Origin: Streptacidiphilus sp. ASG 303
GTDB lineage: Bacteria > Actinomycetota > Actinomycetes > Streptomycetales > Streptomycetaceae
Length of the DNA: 64,000 nucleotides
Assembly: GCF_020991365.1 (NCBI RefSeq)
Contig: NZ_JAJLRA010000001.1
Span: 424,142-488,141, forward strand
Direction: 5' to 3'
Shown here: piece by piece, positions 57,949 through 64,000 of the stretch
Position numbering within the stretch: the first letter of the stretch is position 1
Layout of the letters: the number at the start of each line of letters is the position of its first letter
The notes under the pieces: generated by a model
What the model was told of the DNA's origin: nothing
Databases searched by the model: none
The model's input: the letters and a program-made list of their open reading frames with translations, nothing else
Program-made: the position numbers and the translations under genes

Positions 57949-59928
57949 TCAGACCTGGACGCGGTCCCGGACGGCCTTCACGATCTCGGCGACGGCCTCG
58001 TCCACCGGGACGCCGTTCTTCTGCTCGCCGCTGCGGTAGCGGAAGGAGACGGCCCCGGCCTCGACGTCGTCGTTGCCGGCCAGCAGCATGAAGGGCGCCT
58101 TGGCCTTCTGCGCGTTGCGGATCTTCTTCTGCATGCGGTCGTCGGAGGCGTCCACCTCGACGCGGACGCCCTCGGCGCGCAGCTTCGCCGCGACCTCCTG
58201 GAGGTACGGGACGTGCTCGTCGGTGATCGGGATGCCGACCACGGCGACGGGGGCGAGCCACGGCGGCATGGCGCCGGCGTAGTGCTCCAGCAGCACGCCG
58301 AAGAAGCGCTCGATCGAGCCGAAGAGCGCCCGGTGGATCATGACGGGCTGCTGACGGGACCCGTCCGCCGCGGTGTACTCCAGGTCGAAGCGCTTGGGCT
58401 GGTTGAAGTCGACCTGGATGGTCGACATCTGCCAGGAGCGGCCGATGGCGTCCTTGACCTGCACGGAGATCTTCGGACCGTAGTACGCCGCGCCGCCCGG
58501 GTCGGGGGTGAGCGGCAGGCCCTGCTTCTCCGCGGCCTGGCGCAGGGCCTCGGTGGCCTCCTCCCAGTCCTCGTCCGTGCCGATGAACTTGTCGGAGTCG
58601 TCGCGGGTGGACAGCTCCAGCTCGAACTCGGTCAGGCCGTAGTCGCGCAGCAGGTCGAGCACGAAGGTCAGGAGCGTGTCGAGCTCCTGCGGCATCTGCT
58701 CCTTGGTGCAGTAGATGTGCGAGTCGTCCTGGGTGAAGCCGCGGGAGCGGGTCAGGCCGTGCACCACGCCCGACTTCTCGTACCGGTAGACCGTCCCGAA
58801 CTCGAACAGCCGCAGCGGCAGTTCGCGGTAGGAGCGTCCGCGCGACTTGAAGATCAGGTTGTGCATCGGGCAGTTCATCGCCTTGAGGCGGTAGTTCTGC
58901 TCGTCGAACCGGATGGCCGGGAACATGCCGTCCGCGTAGTGCGGCAGGTGCCCGGAGATCTCGAAGAGGTGCTCCTTGGAGAGGTGCGGGGTGTTGACGA
59001 ACTCGTAGCCCGCGGTCTCGTGCTGCCTGCGCGAGTAGTCCTCCATGGCCTTGCGGATCACACCGCCCTTGGGGTGGAAGACCGCCAGGCCGGGGCCGAG
59101 CTCGTCGGGGAAGGAGAACAGGTCCAGCTCGGCGCCGAGCTTGCGGTGGTCGCGCTTCTCCGCCTCGGCGAGGAAGTCCAGGTGGGCCTTGAGCTCGTCC
59201 TTCGACGGCCAGGCGGTGCCGTAGATCCGCTGGAGCTGCTTGTTCTTCTCGCTGCCGCGCCAGTAGGCGGCGGCGCTGCGCATCAGCTTGAACGCGGGGA
59301 TGAGGCGGGTGGTGGGCAGGTGGGGACCGCGGCAGAGGTCCTTCCAGCACAGCTCCCCGGTCTTCGCGTCCAGGTTGTCGTAGATGGTCAGCTCGCCCGC
59401 GCCGACCTCGGCGGAGGCGCCGTCGGCGGCCTCGGCGGCGGAGCCCTTGAGGCCGATCAGCTCCAGCTTGTACGGCTCGGCGGCCAGCTCCTCGCGAGCG
59501 GCCTCGTCGGTCACCGCGCGGCGGGAGAAGCGCTGGCCGCGCTTGACGATCTCCTGCATCTTCTTCTCGACGGCCTTGAGGTCGTCGGGGTGGAAGGGCT
59601 TCTCGACGTCGAAGTCGTAGTAGAAGCCGTCCTTGATCGGCGGGCCGATGCCGAGCTTGGCCTCGGGGAAGAGCTCCTGCACGGCCTGGGCCATGACGTG
59701 GGCGGTGGAGTGGCGCAGGATCGCCAGGCCGTCCTCGCTGGTGACGGCGACGGGCTCCACCTCGTCGCCGTCGGCGAGCACGTGGGCGAGGTCGCGCAGG
59801 GCGCCGTTCACGCGGGCGGCGACGACGGCGCGGTCGCCGGCGAACAGCTCGGCGGCGGTAGTGCCCGTGGTCACCACGCGCTCTTCCCGATCGGGTTCGC
59901 GGTTGATGGTCACACGGACGTCCGACAC
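57949..59928 (-). CDS. thrS: Threonyl-tRNA synthetase
   Basis: Class II synthetase (659 aa). Order: TGS domain (1-~65), editing domain with [19 protein letters not shown], catalytic core with zinc-binding [19 protein letters not shown] (Cys), the two His in motifs [20 protein letters not shown] and [15 protein letters not shown], and anticodon domain from about residue 555 ([15 protein letters not shown]-like segment). Full length. GTG at 59926-59928 with GGAGAG upstream. No T-box leader is visible in the 76-base gap, which instead holds two 9-bp direct repeats TTCCGCGAG (59941-59959 on the plus strand). Confidence 0.97.
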   Translation of the reverse strand: MSDVRVTINREPDREERVVTTGTTAAELFAGDRAVVAARVNGALRDLAHVLADGDEVEPVAVTSEDGLAILRHSTAHVMAQAVQELFPEAKLGIGPPIKDGFYYDFDVEKPFHPDDLKAVEKKMQEIVKRGQRFSRRAVTDEAAREELAAEPYKLELIGLKGSAAEAADGASAEVGAGELTIYDNLDAKTGELCWKDLCRGPHLPTTRLIPAFKLMRSAAAYWRGSEKNKQLQRIYGTAWPSKDELKAHLDFLAEAEKRDHRKLGAELDLFSFPDELGPGLAVFHPKGGVIRKAMEDYSRRQHETAGYEFVNTPHLSKEHLFEISGHLPHYADGMFPAIRFDEQNYRLKAMNCPMHNLIFKSRGRSYRELPLRLFEFGTVYRYEKSGVVHGLTRSRGFTQDDSHIYCTKEQMPQELDTLLTFVLDLLRDYGLTEFELELSTRDDSDKFIGTDEDWEEATEALRQAAEKQGLPLTPDPGGAAYYGPKISVQVKDAIGRSWQMSTIQVDFNQPKRFDLEYTAADGSRQQPVMIHRALFGSIERFFGVLLEHYAGAMPPWLAPVAVVGIPITDEHVPYLQEVAAKLRAEGVRVEVDASDDRMQKKIRNAQKAKAPFMLLAGNDDVEAGAVSFRYRSGEQKNGVPVDEAVAEIVKAVRDRVQV

Positions 59929-60004
59929 CGGTCTCTCCTGACTCGCGGAACTCGCGGAATGCTTTCGGAGCAGCCTACGGCTGCGGTGTCGATGGTACCG
60001 AGAA

Positions 60005-61315
60005 TTACGGAGCGTCCTCCTCGGGGCGGTCCCGCAGCGCCTTGAGGAGGCGGTCGCGCTCGGCGTCGTCGAGCTCGCAGGGTTCGACGCCGCGGGGGCG
60101 GACCAGCCGCCGGAACCCGCTGCCGGGCTCCAGACGGCCGCCGAGCCGCAGCGGGACGCCCGCCAGGTGCGCCCGCACGGCGGTGCGGTACTCCTCCTCC
60201 TCCAGCCGGACGCGGACCTCCGCGACGTCCGCCCCGGCCAGCACCCGCAGCCGCACCGCCCCGGCGCCGTCCGGCCGCGGCCGCCCCAGCCGCACCACCG
60301 CGCCGGTGATCCGGACCTCGACCGCGAGCTCGGCCCGCTCCAGCCGCTCCACCGCCTCCTCCAGGGCCGGCAGGTCGCCGGGCGAGAACTCCACGGGCGG
60401 CCGCCGGTCGGTGAACCCGCGCGGCGTACCGGCCGCCGGGGACCAGGCGAGGGCGACCTGAGCCCCCTCGCTCCCCCGGACCAGCTGCGCCACCGAGGCC
60501 GCCAGCTCCCGGCTCACCCCGGCGCCCACCGACCCGTCGAAGGCCTCGGGCCGCCCGGTGGCCCGGCGGTAGTCGACCGCGTCGCGCAGCGCCTCCAGGG
60601 AGCGGACCAGCACGGTGGTGGCACCGCGGCCCTCCGGCGCGGGCACGTGGGCGGTGAGCCGGCCGGCGCCGCTGCCGGGCCCCGCCACCAGCACCTGCCG
60701 CAGGAAGGCGGCGGCGTGCCCGTCGAGCCGGGCGCCGAAGAAGGCCGCCCGGGTGTGCGCCGCCTTGGCCGCGGCCCGCAGCATGGCCGCGGCGGCGGCG
60801 CGCAGCGCGTCCTCGGCCTCCCAGGGCACCGCGCCGTCCGCGCCGGGCGCCTCCCGCTCCCAGCGGACCTCGTCGCCGGGCACGTCGAGGGCCAGCAGCA
60901 CGGACCGGGCGGACGGCAGCGGGGAGCGGACCAGTGCGGCGAGGGCCTCGGCGAGCAGCTCGTCGGCGTCGTCGAAGGCCCGTCCGGCCGGGACCAGCAG
61001 GCTGAGGCCGGACGCCTCGCCGCCGGGCGGCGTCCAGCGGCCGTAGCGGTCGGCCGGGCCGCCGCGGCGCACCCAGCCGTGGCGGGCGAGCAGGGCGCCC
61101 AGCACCCCGGGGTCGACACGGCCGGGGTCGACGCGGGGCGGTCCGGGCCACGGGCCGGCGGCCGCGTCGGCGCGTCCGGTGGCGGCGCGTCCGGTGGCGG
61201 CGCGTCCGGTGTCCGGCCGTCCCGCGTCCGCCCGGCCGCTGACCGGCCGTCCCTGTCCGCCGCCGTCCGGCCGCCCGTCGCCGCCGGGCCCGTCCTCACG
61301 CGGTGTCGCAGTCAC
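60005..61315 (-). CDS. Unknown protein downstream of DUF4365 gene
   Basis: A 436-residue protein I do not recognise. Residues 1-60 are low-complexity ([14 protein letters not shown] from a 15-bp DNA repeat). The remainder is Ala/Arg/Glu-rich and well structured in pattern ([77 protein letters not shown]), predicted alpha/beta with no nucleotide or metal motif that I can identify. GTG at 61313-61315 with GGAGG six bases upstream, 12 bases after the DUF4365 gene, so co-transcribed with it. Confidence 0.75.
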   Translation of the reverse strand: MTATPREDGPGGDGRPDGGGQGRPVSGRADAGRPDTGRAATGRAATGRADAAAGPWPGPPRVDPGRVDPGVLGALLARHGWVRRGGPADRYGRWTPPGGEASGLSLLVPAGRAFDDADELLAEALAALVRSPLPSARSVLLALDVPGDEVRWEREAPGADGAVPWEAEDALRAAAAAMLRAAAKAAHTRAAFFGARLDGHAAAFLRQVLVAGPGSGAGRLTAHVPAPEGRGATTVLVRSLEALRDAVDYRRATGRPEAFDGSVGAGVSRELAASVAQLVRGSEGAQVALAWSPAAGTPRGFTDRRPPVEFSPGDLPALEEAVERLERAELAVEVRITGAVVRLGRPRPDGAGAVRLRVLAGADVAEVRVRLEEEEYRTAVRAHLAGVPLRLGGRLEPGSGFRRLVRPRGVEPCELDDAERDRLLKALRDRPEEDAP

Positions 61316-61327
61316 GCGCGCCTCCCG

Positions 61328-61894
61328 TCATGGGCTGCCGCCCGCGCCGACGCGGGCCATGATGTCGCAGAGCGCGCGGTCGTCGAAGATCCGCGCCGTC
61401 GGGACGCGCACGTTGGTGCGGCGCTTCCCGGTGACCGGGTGTCCCGCGAGGTTGACCCAGTAGCAGCAGTGCCGCAGCTCCAGGCGGTCGGGCCGGGCCA
61501 GCAGCCAGTCGTCGACGGCGCTGGGCAGCAGCATCACCACCAGGATGCGGTGGACCGCCACCCGGGACCGGGCGAGGGTGCGCAGGTGGTCGTTGTCGAG
61601 GGTGAAGCTGAAGAACGGGCCGGGCGGACAGGCGGCCGTCTGCTGCGTCGCCTTGAGCTGGATCTTGACGGTGACCTCGTCGTCGACCGCGTGGAGCGGC
61701 GAGCCGTGGCTGACGTGCCAGTCGATGCCGTTGTCGGGGAACGGCTGGGAGAGCGAGCAGCCCGCGGCGGCGGCGACGGCGTGCAGGTACGCCACCTGCA
61801 GCGTCTCCATGCAGGCGGTGGTCGCCAGGTCCCCTCGCAGCGGTGCGGCCCACACCGTGGGCGAGGCCCCCGGCTCGGGCTGTGTCAGCGCCAT
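61328..61894 (-). CDS. DUF4365 domain protein, PD-(D/E)XK nuclease-like
   Basis: A 188-residue DUF4365-family protein. The motif order fits a restriction-endonuclease-like fold: Glu30 in ACMETLQVAYLHAVAAAAG, Asp58 in NGIDWHVS, and Gln79-x-Lys81 in VKIQLKATQQ, i.e. E...D...QxK. The nuclease prediction is an inference; in this family the function is unknown. The ATG at 61892-61894 (MALTQPEPG) is chosen at the start of conserved-looking sequence; a GTG at 61957 would extend it. It starts an operon with the 436-residue unknown gene and is divergent from the exonuclease, 182 bases apart. Confidence 0.8.
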   Translation of the reverse strand: MALTQPEPGASPTVWAAPLRGDLATTACMETLQVAYLHAVAAAAGCSLSQPFPDNGIDWHVSHGSPLHAVDDEVTVKIQLKATQQTAACPPGPFFSFTLDNDHLRTLARSRVAVHRILVVMLLPSAVDDWLLARPDRLELRHCCYWVNLAGHPVTGKRRTNVRVPTARIFDDRALCDIMARVGAGGSP

Positions 61895-62076
61895 GGCCGT
61901 GCCGTCCCCGTGTCCCCGTGGCGGCCCCGGCGTCCTGGGGAGCGGACAGGCCGTCACCCGGGGTGATCCCCCGCCGCGGGGAGGGCGAAACGCGCAGGTC
62001 GGGACGGGTTGCCCGGCGGCGGAGCGGGTATCACACCGCCAGGAGGACGTGCCGCGAGAGGAAGTGAGGTCCCGTC

Positions 62077-62850
62077 ATGGCGCACTGGTACGAGGGGCCC
62101 CTCGCCGCCTTCGACACCGAGACCACCGGCGTGGACGTCGAGACCGACCGCATCGTCTCCGCGGCGCTCGTCCTGCAGCCCGGCCCGGCGGAGCCCGCCC
62201 GGACCCTCCACTGGCTCGCCGACCCCGGCGTCCCCATCCCCGAGGCCGCCCGGGCGGTGCACGGGATCAGCGACGCCGAGGTGCGCGCGCACGGCCGGCC
62301 GCCGCACGCGGTCGTGGACGAGGTGGCCCGGGCGCTGGCCGACCTGGCCGGCGCCGGGGTGCCGCTGGTGGTGATGAACGCGCCGTACGACCTGACCCTG
62401 CTCGACCGGGAGCTGGAGCGGCACCGGGGGCGGTCGCTGGCCGACCACCTGGGGGACGACGCGCCGCTGCTCGTCCTGGACCCGCGGGTGCTCGACAAGC
62501 ACGTGGACCGCTACCGCAAGGGCCGGCGGACGCTGACCGACCTGTGCGTCCACTACGGGGTGGTCCTCGGGGCGGCGCACGACGCGGCGGCGGACGCGCT
62601 CGCGTCGCTGCAGGTCGTGCGGGAGATCGGCCGCCGCCACCCGGGGACGCTCGGCTCCCTCTCCCCCGGCGAGCTGCACCCGCGGCAGGCCGTGTGGCAC
62701 GCGGCGCAGGCCAGGGGGCTGCAGGCGTGGTTCGAGCGGTCGGGGACGCCGGAGCGGGTGGACACCGCCTGGCCGCTGCGGCCCCGGCGGTGCGGGTGCG
62801 GGCGGCGGCTGCAGCCGGGGCGCGTGCACAGCTGCGAGGCGGCGGCCTGA
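62077..62850 (+). CDS. DEDDh 3'-5' exonuclease (DnaQ-like)
   Basis: A 257-residue exonuclease. The acidic site is complete: Asp13 and Glu15 in AAFDTETTGVD, Asp105 in VMNAPYDLTLLDRE, and His168/Asp173 in GAAHDAAADALAS (HxxxxD). The HGISDAEV segment is typical of the DnaQ/epsilon type. A short C-terminal tail has CGCGRRLQPGRVHSC, a possible metal knuckle. It may proofread or trim DNA or RNA; not the main DnaQ fused to polymerase. ATG at 62077 with GAGG upstream. Confidence 0.92.
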   Translation: MAHWYEGPLAAFDTETTGVDVETDRIVSAALVLQPGPAEPARTLHWLADPGVPIPEAARAVHGISDAEVRAHGRPPHAVVDEVARALADLAGAGVPLVVMNAPYDLTLLDRELERHRGRSLADHLGDDAPLLVLDPRVLDKHVDRYRKGRRTLTDLCVHYGVVLGAAHDAAADALASLQVVREIGRRHPGTLGSLSPGELHPRQAVWHAAQARGLQAWFERSGTPERVDTAWPLRPRRCGCGRRLQPGRVHSCEAAA

Positions 62851-62932
62851 GCGTCCCGGGCCTCCCGGGCCGGCCCGGGAGGCCCACCCGCGCCAGCGGC
62901 CCGGACCCGCGGAACCCCGGCGCACGCACGGC

Positions 62933-62967
62933 GAAGGCCCCGACCGGATGATCCGGTCGGGGCCTTC
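62933..62967. terminator. Terminator shared by the exonuclease gene and first tRNA-Val
   Basis: Perfect 17-bp inverted repeat (62933-62949 and 62951-62967) around one base, followed on the plus strand by TTC. Confidence 0.92.
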
Positions 62968-62974
62968 TTCCCGG

Positions 62975-63046
62975 TGGGCGATACTGGGATCGAACCAGTG
63001 ACCCCTTCGGTGTGAACGAAGTGCTCTCCCGCTGAGCTAATCGCCC
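62975..63046 (-). tRNA. tRNA-Val (anticodon CAC)
   Basis: Full cloverleaf on the minus strand: acceptor GGGCGAT/ATCGCCC with discriminator A, D arm AGCTCAGCGGGAGAGC, anticodon stem CTTCG/CGAAG with loop TTCACAC (anticodon CAC, reads GUG), T arm with GGTTCGATCCC. CCA is not encoded. A possible promoter (TTGCGG, then TAACGT) lies just upstream. Confidence 0.97.
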
Positions 63047-63228
63047 GGGCACAGGAAGAACGTTACCACCCTCCCGGGGGCGCCCCGCAACGCGCTTCCC
63101 GGTGACCGGCCGTCAGGAGGCGGCCGGGGTGCCGGAGCCGACGCCGGACCACTCGGGGAAGCGGCCCGGAACCGGTCCCGCCCCGCGCGCGGAACCACCG
63201 GACGGAGCATTCCTGCGACAATGCGGAA

Positions 63229-63254
63229 ACCCCGGCCGGAATTCCGGCCGGGGT
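63229..63254. terminator. Terminator after the second tRNA-Val
   Basis: Perfect 26-bp palindrome (two 13-base arms, centre AATT) 10 bases beyond the tRNA 3' end. Confidence 0.88.
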
Positions 63255-63264
63255 CCATTCCCGG

Positions 63265-63336
63265 TGGGCGATACTGGGATCGAACCAGTGACCCCTTCGG
63301 TGTGAACGAAGTGCTCTCCCGCTGAGCTAATCGCCC
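63265..63336 (-). tRNA. tRNA-Val (anticodon CAC), identical copy
   Basis: Identical over its 72 bases, and a few bases to each side, to the copy at 62975-63046; the two are 290 bases apart start to start. Also anticodon CAC. A -10-like TAATGT lies upstream. Confidence 0.97.
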
Positions 63337-63394
63337 GGGCGCAGGGAAAACATTACCGCATGTCGCAGGGTGGTCGTGACCGGCGCCCCCCGGG

Positions 63395-64000
63395 TCACCA
63401 CCGGGGGAGCGCCCACCCGTACCGGCTCACGTACAGGGCGGCGCCGGCGGCGAGCAGCACCAGGACGGCCGCGAGGATCAGCAGGTTCCGCCGGCGCACC
63501 CGCGGGTCGACGGCCTTCCTCGCGTACTCGGTGAGCTTGGCCTTCGTCCAGTGCAGCAGGCGCTGGGCCCAGGCGAACTCGGTGGCGAGGATCGCCAGGC
63601 CGCCGAAGATCACGGCCCAGCCGGGGCCGGGCAGGGGGAGCAGCAGCACGCCGCCGGCGATCACCGCGACGCCGACGACCAGGATCCCGATCCGCCAGGT
63701 GAGGTGCAGCGACCGGGAGCGGCGGATGAACGCGGGGGCCCTGGACCCGTACCGGGGGCGGGGCCGCTCACCGTCCCGCCCCTCGCCGCCCCGTCCCTCG
63801 TGGACGTGCCCCTCGGGGACGTGCCCCTCGTGGACCCGTCCGCCGTGGTCGCGGCCCGCAGCGGCCTCCCGGCCGGGGACCCGGTCACGGCTGTCGTCGG
63901 GGCCTGGCTGCGGGCCGGTCCGGGACTCCGGTCCGGGAGGGGACTGCGACCGGGTGCCCCGGGCCGCGCCGGTGCCCTCGTGGTCTCTCTGCGGCGCCAT
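63395..64000 (-). CDS. PGPGW-motif transmembrane protein (TIGR02611-like)
   Basis: A 201-residue protein with a charged, His/Gly-rich cytosolic N-terminus (HGGRVHEGHVPEGHVHEG repeats, about 50-70) and then a membrane part: LTWRIGILVVGVAVIAGGVLLLPLPGPGWAVIFGGLAILATEF, two helices around the family motif PLPGPGW, and a third helix near the C-terminus (LLILAAVLVLLAAGAALYVS). Function unknown. The ATG is at the very last base triplet of the window, so a start further upstream cannot be excluded. Confidence 0.85.
   Translation of the reverse strand: MAPQRDHEGTGAARGTRSQSPPGPESRTGPQPGPDDSRDRVPGREAAAGRDHGGRVHEGHVPEGHVHEGRGGEGRDGERPRPRYGSRAPAFIRRSRSLHLTWRIGILVVGVAVIAGGVLLLPLPGPGWAVIFGGLAILATEFAWAQRLLHWTKAKLTEYARKAVDPRVRRRNLLILAAVLVLLAAGAALYVSRYGWALPRW

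Noticed and set aside
59929-60004. T-box leader before thrS
   Set aside because: The gap is only 76 bases and shows no specifier loop or T-box sequence.
60005-62850. Defence island around the DUF4365 gene
   Set aside because: Neighbours are thrS, tRNAs and housekeeping genes; no other defence families. Kept only as a hypothesis in the findings.
62975-63336. Integrated element between the tRNA genes
   Set aside because: Only about 220 bases lie between them, holding promoter and terminator; no integrase or att-flanked insert.

Overview
This is a 64-kb chromosomal segment of a very GC-rich actinomycete, almost certainly a Streptomyces or close streptomycete. The reasons are the extreme G+C, the many GTG/TTG starts, strong stem-loop terminators, the developmental regulator BldD with its c-di-GMP motifs intact, and a gene order (pyr cluster-bldD-nusB-efp-aro cluster-alaS-rpsD-hisS-relA-secDF-ruvABC-pdxST-pgsA/pimA-thrS) that matches the conserved core of Streptomyces chromosomes. 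No plasmid, phage, transposon, CRISPR or biosynthetic cluster was seen. Almost everything is housekeeping.

Layout. 1-4.7 kb: pyrimidine operon read leftward (pyrR, pyrB, pyrC, a small membrane protein gene, carA cut by the window edge), with a PyrR-type RNA element over the pyrR ribosome-binding site. 4.7-5.6 kb: bldD, divergent, with two adjoining BldD boxes over its own promoter. 5.9-9.1 kb: nusB, efp, a pepP-like gene and a P-loop protein gene. 9.3-16.5 kb: shikimate genes aroQ, aroB, aroK, aroC, aroE, then two tandem mltG-type transglycosylase genes. 16.6-20.7 kb: ruvX, alaS and two small membrane-protein genes. 20.9-25.8 kb: a STAND ATPase, rpsD with a long structured leader, and an MFS exporter. 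25.9-29.2 kb: rarA, a two-repeat lipoprotein and a GNAT acetyltransferase. 29.3-35.8 kb: aspS-hisS-metallohydrolase operon, divergent from a membrane-anchored cyclophilin and a DUF349 protein. 36-43 kb: relA, apt, secF, secD, yajC. 43.3-48.6 kb: ruvB, ruvA, ruvC, yebC, pdxT, pdxS. 48.8-52.3 kb: a LemA-like gene and the phosphatidylinositol/mannoside trio pimA, patA-like, pgsA. 52.5-60 kb: an EF-G-like GTPase, a DCC thiol protein, an unknown membrane protein, a HIT protein and thrS. 60-64 kb: an unknown protein paired with a DUF4365 nuclease-like protein, a DEDDh exonuclease, two identical tRNA-Val(CAC) genes and a PGPGW membrane protein.

How the parts fit: most leftward operons are translationally coupled by 1- or 4-base overlaps (TGATG, ATGA, GTGA). 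Together they cover nucleotide synthesis (pyr, apt), the aromatic precursor pathway, translation (three aminoacyl-tRNA synthetases, EF-P, S4, tRNAs), the stringent response (relA), Sec export (secDF/yajC), Holliday-junction repair (ruvABC, ruvX, rarA), PLP synthesis (pdxST) and PI/PIM-type lipid synthesis.

The less ordinary signals are: the regulatory DNA between pyrR and bldD; a pepP-like protein without the two usual metal-binding Asp; the leader of rpsD; a conserved-looking but uncharacterised DUF4365 + unknown + DEDDh exonuclease module; and a scatter of young-looking 12-30 bp GC-rich tandem repeats that repeatedly sit at gene ends and between genes. I see no convincing wholly new multi-gene system; the DUF4365 module is the nearest candidate.
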